Assembly: GCA_021737205.1 (NCBI GenBank)
Contig: JAIPEK010000146.1
Coordinates: forward strand, 1-6,117
Source of the DNA: Desulfarculaceae bacterium
GTDB taxonomy: Bacteria; Desulfobacterota; Desulfobacteria; Desulfobacterales; Desulfobacteraceae
Direction of reading: 5' to 3'
Length of the DNA stretch: 6,117 bases
Shown here piece by piece: positions 6,029 through 6,117 of the stretch. A program made the position numbers and the translations under genes. Positions within the stretch are counted from its first letter, which is position 1. The number at the start of each line of letters is the position of its first letter. A model generated the notes under the pieces. That model saw nothing but the letters and a program-made list of their open reading frames with translations. It was not told the origin of the DNA and ran no database searches.

Positions 6029-6117
6029 ATGAAAAAGCACATCCGGACCGTTTTCCTGATTTTCCTGCTGGTTTTGGCCCCTTGCGTTCTGCCCGCCGAA
6101 TCCATTCGAGTCGCCGC
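6029..6117 (+). CDS. Exported protein, N-terminus only, possibly a second substrate-binding protein
   Basis: Only 29 complete codons are inside the window. They encode a classical signal peptide: a basic start MKKHIR, a hydrophobic core (about residues 7-20) and a likely cleavage after LPA at 23. The following ESIRVA resembles the mature start of the upstream binding protein (EPVKIG), so a second LivJ-type protein is possible but unproven. LAPC at 16-19 is a poor lipobox because of the proline before cysteine, so cleavage by signal peptidase I is more likely. The gene starts 7 nt after the upstream stop and is surely in the same transcript. Confidence 0.75.
   Translation, partial: MKKHIRTVFLIFLLVLAPCVLPAESIRVA

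Noticed and set aside
6074..6085. LAPC as a lipobox in the second plus-strand gene
   Set aside because: Proline directly before the cysteine is not tolerated in usual lipoboxes, and a good signal peptidase I site follows.

Overview
The window carries a conserved bacterial housekeeping cluster on the minus strand and the start of a transport-related gene pair on the plus strand. Read in the direction of transcription (right to left), the cluster is rpmH (ribosomal protein L34), rnpA (RNase P protein), yidD, yidC (membrane insertase), jag/khpB (KH-R3H RNA-binding protein) and mnmE (tRNA-modifying GTPase, cut by the left edge). The genes are packed closely: 20 nt between rpmH and the chosen rnpA start, a 4-bp ATGA overlap between rnpA and yidD, 84 nt between yidD and yidC, 15 nt between yidC and jag, and 6 nt between jag and mnmE. 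A clear sigma-70 type promoter (TTGACA, 17 nt, TATTAT) lies upstream of rpmH and probably drives the whole run.

To the right, transcribed the other way, is a complete periplasmic substrate-binding protein of the branched-chain amino acid (LivJ, Peripla_BP_6) type. Eight bases after it begins a second gene with a signal peptide, cut by the right edge. The roughly 260 bases between rpmH and this gene hold the rpmH promoter and leader, a short direct repeat and no recognisable DnaA box.

The organism is Gram-negative: YidC is 567 residues long with a large periplasmic domain, and the substrate-binding protein has a Sec signal peptide without a lipobox. Jag next to such a YidC, moderately high GC in most genes, and a LivJ-type binding protein where many bacteria have dnaA all suggest a member of the Desulfobacterota (deltaproteobacterial sulfate reducers and relatives). 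This assignment is inference from gene content, not a database match.

The cluster genes serve ribosome assembly (L34), tRNA 5' maturation (RnpA), insertion of proteins into the inner membrane (YidC, YidD), RNA binding (Jag) and tRNA wobble modification (MnmE). I found no convincing new system here. The most interesting point is that the rnpA reading frame stays open through the whole of rpmH in another frame while the canonical rnpA start is only a TTG. This resembles the nested rpmH-in-rnpA arrangement known from Thermus.
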